NCBI GenBank assembly: GCA_947488485.1
Contig: CANKZO010000001.1
Location: 6,647-70,646 of the forward strand
Origin: Opitutia bacterium
GTDB lineage: Bacteria > Verrucomicrobiota > Verrucomicrobiae > Opitutales > UBA953
Direction: 5' to 3'
DNA: 64,000 nt
The position numbers were made by a program, and so were the translations under genes. Positions 61,590 to 64,000 of the stretch are shown in pieces; within the stretch, counting starts at the first letter, position 1, and each line of letters begins with the position of its first letter. The notes beneath the pieces were generated by a model. That model was not told the DNA's origin. It worked only from the letters and a program-made list of their open reading frames with translations, and did not search any database.

Positions 61590-64000
61590 ATGACTATGCC
61601 TTTCCGCTGCCTCCCGCTGCTCGCGCTCCTCCTGCCTGGCGCCGCCTTGGCTCTGGACCTGCACGTCAGCCCCAAGGGTGATGACAAGGCCTCCGGCCGG
61701 GCTGAGACCCCGCTGGCCTCGCTCGAAGGCGCCCGTCAGGCCGTGCGCCGACTGCCCCGCCCCTTGGCCGAGCCGGTACGCGTGATCTTCGCCGCCGGGA
61801 CCTACCGGGTCACGCAGGCCATCGCCTTCGACGAGAAAGACTCAGGTGAAGCCGGCCGGACGATCTCCTATGAGGCCGCCCCGGGCGCCAAGGTCGTGAT
61901 CTCTGGCGGTACGGAGCTTCCATCCTTCCAGGTCGACCCCGACGGGCGCTGGACCCTCCAGACGACGCCTGGCAGCGAGCGCTTCGAACAACTCTGGGTC
62001 GGCGATCGCCGCGCCACCCGTGCCCGCACCAGCAATCCCGGCACCCGCTTCCTCCGCAGCGTCGAAAACGAATCCGCCCTTCCCGGCGCGGCCCCCGCGC
62101 AAGGCATCACCGAACAGACTTTCCGTATCGACCCGAAGGAACTCAGCGCCTTCGCCGAAGTCGGCCCCACGGAGACGCAGGATGCGGTCGCGACGTTCTA
62201 TCATAAATGGGATTCCACCCGGAGCCGCGTCGAATCGGCAGACCCTTCCACCGGGGTGTTGAAAGTCCGTGGCCCGGCCCAGAAAGCCAATACCGCCTTC
62301 GACCACCATACGGGCGTCGTCATCGAGAACCTGCTCTCGCTCCTCGACGAACCCGGCGAGTGGTTCCTGAGCCGTTCCGGCCGACTGACCTACCAGCCGC
62401 GTCCTGGCGAAACCATCAGCGCCCTCCGCGGCACCACCCCGGTCGCGGAGAAGCTGCTGACGTTGACCGGCAAGCCTGCGGACAAAGTCCGCCACCTCAT
62501 CTTCCGCGGACTCGCCTTCCGCCACGCCAAAGGCGTACCCTCCCTCGCGCTCGCCGTTCCCAATCAGGCCGCGGTGCGCACCGTGGACGGCGTGGTCACG
62601 CTGGAGCACGCGACGCAGGTCGTCTTCGCTGGCTGCGAACTCTCTCACGTCGGCAGTTACGGCTTCTCCCTCGGACGCGGCACCCGTGAGGTGACGATCG
62701 AGAAGTGCCTGATCACCGACGTCGGCGCGGGCGGCGTGAAGGTCGGCACCCTCAACGACGAAGCCCAGCCGGAGAACCATGCGAGCCACCACCGGATTCA
62801 TAACAATATCATCCGCGACGGCGGCCTGACCTTCCCGTGCGCCGTCGGCGTCTGGGTCGGCAGTTCCTCCGATAACCAGGTCACGCACAACGAGATCTCG
62901 GACTTCTTCTATTCGGCCGTCTCGGTCGGCTGGCGCTGGGGCTATGCGCCCAGCAACGCCAAGCGCAACCGCATCGAATGGAATCACCTCCACCACCTCG
63001 GCAAAGGCCTGCTCAGCGACATGGGCGGCGTCTACACGCTGGGACCTTCCGAAGGCACTTCGGTCAGCCATAATCTCATCCATGACGTGACCTGCTTCAC
63101 CTACGGCGGCTGGGGCCTCTACACCGACGAAGGCAGCACCGGCATCACGATGGAAGGCAACGTCACCTACGACACCACCGACGGCGGCTTCCACCAGCAC
63201 TACGGCAAGGAGAACATCATCCGGAACAACGTCTTCGCCTTCTCCGAGGAATATCAGGTCAAGCGTAGCCGCGCCGAAGAGCACCGCTCCTTCAGCTTCG
63301 AAAAGAACATCATCGTCTTCGACCGCGGCCAGCTGCTCGGCAGCAACTGGAGCGGCACGACCGCGAACTTCCTGAATAAGGATAACCTCTTCTGGGACTA
63401 CTCCGCCCGGCCGGTGACGTTCACTGAGCAGAAACTCCCTTTGACCGACTGGCAGAAGCGCGGCCAGGACGTCGGTTCCGCCGTCGCCGATCCGCTCTTC
63501 GTCGACCCAGCCAAGCGCGACTTCCGCCTGCAGCCCGGCTCGCCCGCCTTGGCCATGGGCATCAAGTCCATCGACGTCACCGCGATGGGCGTCCTGCGCG
63601 ACGACCCCGCCTGGCGCAAACTCGCTGACACCTTCGAACGCGGCGCACCGGCCGTACGCCCGCCCCGCCCCGAAGCCCCGGCTCTCAATCTCCGCCAGAC
63701 CTTCGAAGGTCGCATCATCGACCAGCAACGCCCCTTCCCGCACGCCATGCCTGCGCTGACGGTGCTTCGCTCCGCCCCTGGCAAGCCGCGTGTCGGCCTC
63801 GGCGACGCGCTCCGTCTGAGCCCGGCCAAGGCCGCCGAAGGCAAGCAGTCCCTGCTCTTCCAAGACGCCCCCGGCCTGCCGGCTCATTATTACCCGATGC
63901 TGTCCTTCCACCCGCATCACCAGACCGGCACCTCGACCGTCAGCTTCGCCCTCTATATCGAGCCCAAGGCGATCTTCATCCACGAGTGGCGCACCAAAGG
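61590..64000 (+). CDS. Secreted right-handed beta-helix protein (3' end beyond window)
   Basis: About 803 codons to the window edge, no stop. Start ATG 61590 (or ATG 61596). Signal peptide (FRCLPLLALLLPGAALA), then the family opening LDLHVSPKGDDKASGRAE with PLASLEGARQAVRRL. Later come repeated turn units typical of parallel beta-helix repeats (for example RIHNNIIRDGG, VTHNEISDFFYSAV, HNLIHDV). Such proteins cleave or bind polysaccharides such as pectin. Catalytic residues cannot be assigned. Confidence 0.85.
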   Translation, partial: MTMPFRCLPLLALLLPGAALALDLHVSPKGDDKASGRAETPLASLEGARQAVRRLPRPLAEPVRVIFAAGTYRVTQAIAFDEKDSGEAGRTISYEAAPGAKVVISGGTELPSFQVDPDGRWTLQTTPGSERFEQLWVGDRRATRARTSNPGTRFLRSVENESALPGAAPAQGITEQTFRIDPKELSAFAEVGPTETQDAVATFYHKWDSTRSRVESADPSTGVLKVRGPAQKANTAFDHHTGVVIENLLSLLDEPGEWFLSRSGRLTYQPRPGETISALRGTTPVAEKLLTLTGKPADKVRHLIFRGLAFRHAKGVPSLALAVPNQAAVRTVDGVVTLEHATQVVFAGCELSHVGSYGFSLGRGTREVTIEKCLITDVGAGGVKVGTLNDEAQPENHASHHRIHNNIIRDGGLTFPCAVGVWVGSSSDNQVTHNEISDFFYSAVSVGWRWGYAPSNAKRNRIEWNHLHHLGKGLLSDMGGVYTLGPSEGTSVSHNLIHDVTCFTYGGWGLYTDEGSTGITMEGNVTYDTTDGGFHQHYGKENIIRNNVFAFSEEYQVKRSRAEEHRSFSFEKNIIVFDRGQLLGSNWSGTTANFLNKDNLFWDYSARPVTFTEQKLPLTDWQKRGQDVGSAVADPLFVDPAKRDFRLQPGSPALAMGIKSIDVTAMGVLRDDPAWRKLADTFERGAPAVRPPRPEAPALNLRQTFEGRIIDQQRPFPHAMPALTVLRSAPGKPRVGLGDALRLSPAKAAEGKQSLLFQDAPGLPAHYYPMLSFHPHHQTGTSTVSFALYIEPKAIFIHEWRTK

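Overview
The window is a dense, high-GC, Gram-negative bacterial chromosome segment. It has no mobile elements, CRISPR array or rRNA, and no gene-free gap longer than about 240 bp. The gene content points to Verrucomicrobiota, probably the Opitutae/Opitutia side (inference): HPr kinase beside an LPS-export ATPase, a planctomycete-type cytochrome c protein paired with a Tat-exported DUF1552 protein, two Gfo/Idh/MocA oxidoreductases (one with a Tat signal), a formylglycine-type sulfatase, a ThuA protein, an M60-like peptidase and a parallel beta-helix protein.

Layout. 1-8.9 kb (minus strand): LPS export and housekeeping (hprK, lptB, a large LptA/OstA-like protein, fmt, der), then aminotransferase, Lrp-type regulator and DAHP synthase. 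9-12.3 kb: divergent Fur-like regulator and nadA, a small HTH protein, aat, convergent aroK. 12.3-16.8 kb: HEAT-like secreted protein, Tat-exported oxidoreductase, PaaK-like ligase and ilvE with a hairpin-rich leader. 16.8-28.6 kb: a heterodimeric ABC exporter, glgC, a metallo-beta-lactamase-fold hydrolase, uncharacterised envelope proteins and an ABCG-like transporter. 28.7-35.4 kb: efp, tRNA-Gln, pyrH-frr-sucC-sucD and, facing it, leuC-(small gene)-leuD. 35.5-43.3 kb: purU, M60-like peptidase, pta plus a separate BioD/DRTGG protein, amidohydrolase, nagA-nagB. 43.3-53.3 kb: accessory catabolism and surface genes (DUF1552/DUF1592 pair, comM, ThuA, gntK, oxidoreductase, sulfatase). 53.4-64 kb: a dapF homologue, SWIM-SNF2 ATPase, tatC, secreted proteins, prenyl synthase, DUF192 lipoprotein, methyltransferase and a truncated beta-helix protein.

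How the genes fit together. Much of the window is core metabolism: aromatic, branched-chain and leucine amino acid synthesis, NAD, the TCA cycle, the acetyl-CoA/acetyl-phosphate node, glycogen and translation. The accessory part suggests a heterotroph that uses complex, partly sulfated and aminosugar-containing polysaccharides or glycoproteins. At least two exported proteins carry twin-arginine signals, and tatC is present in the window.

The most unusual signals are residue substitutions in otherwise well-conserved enzymes. The DapF homologue has Ser at both catalytic Cys positions. EF-P has Asn at the position that is modified Lys or Arg elsewhere. The Fur-like protein keeps its four structural Cys but lacks the regulatory-site His residues. 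The ABC exporter has both degenerate motifs in the same composite ATP site. No clear defence, phage or secondary-metabolite system was found.
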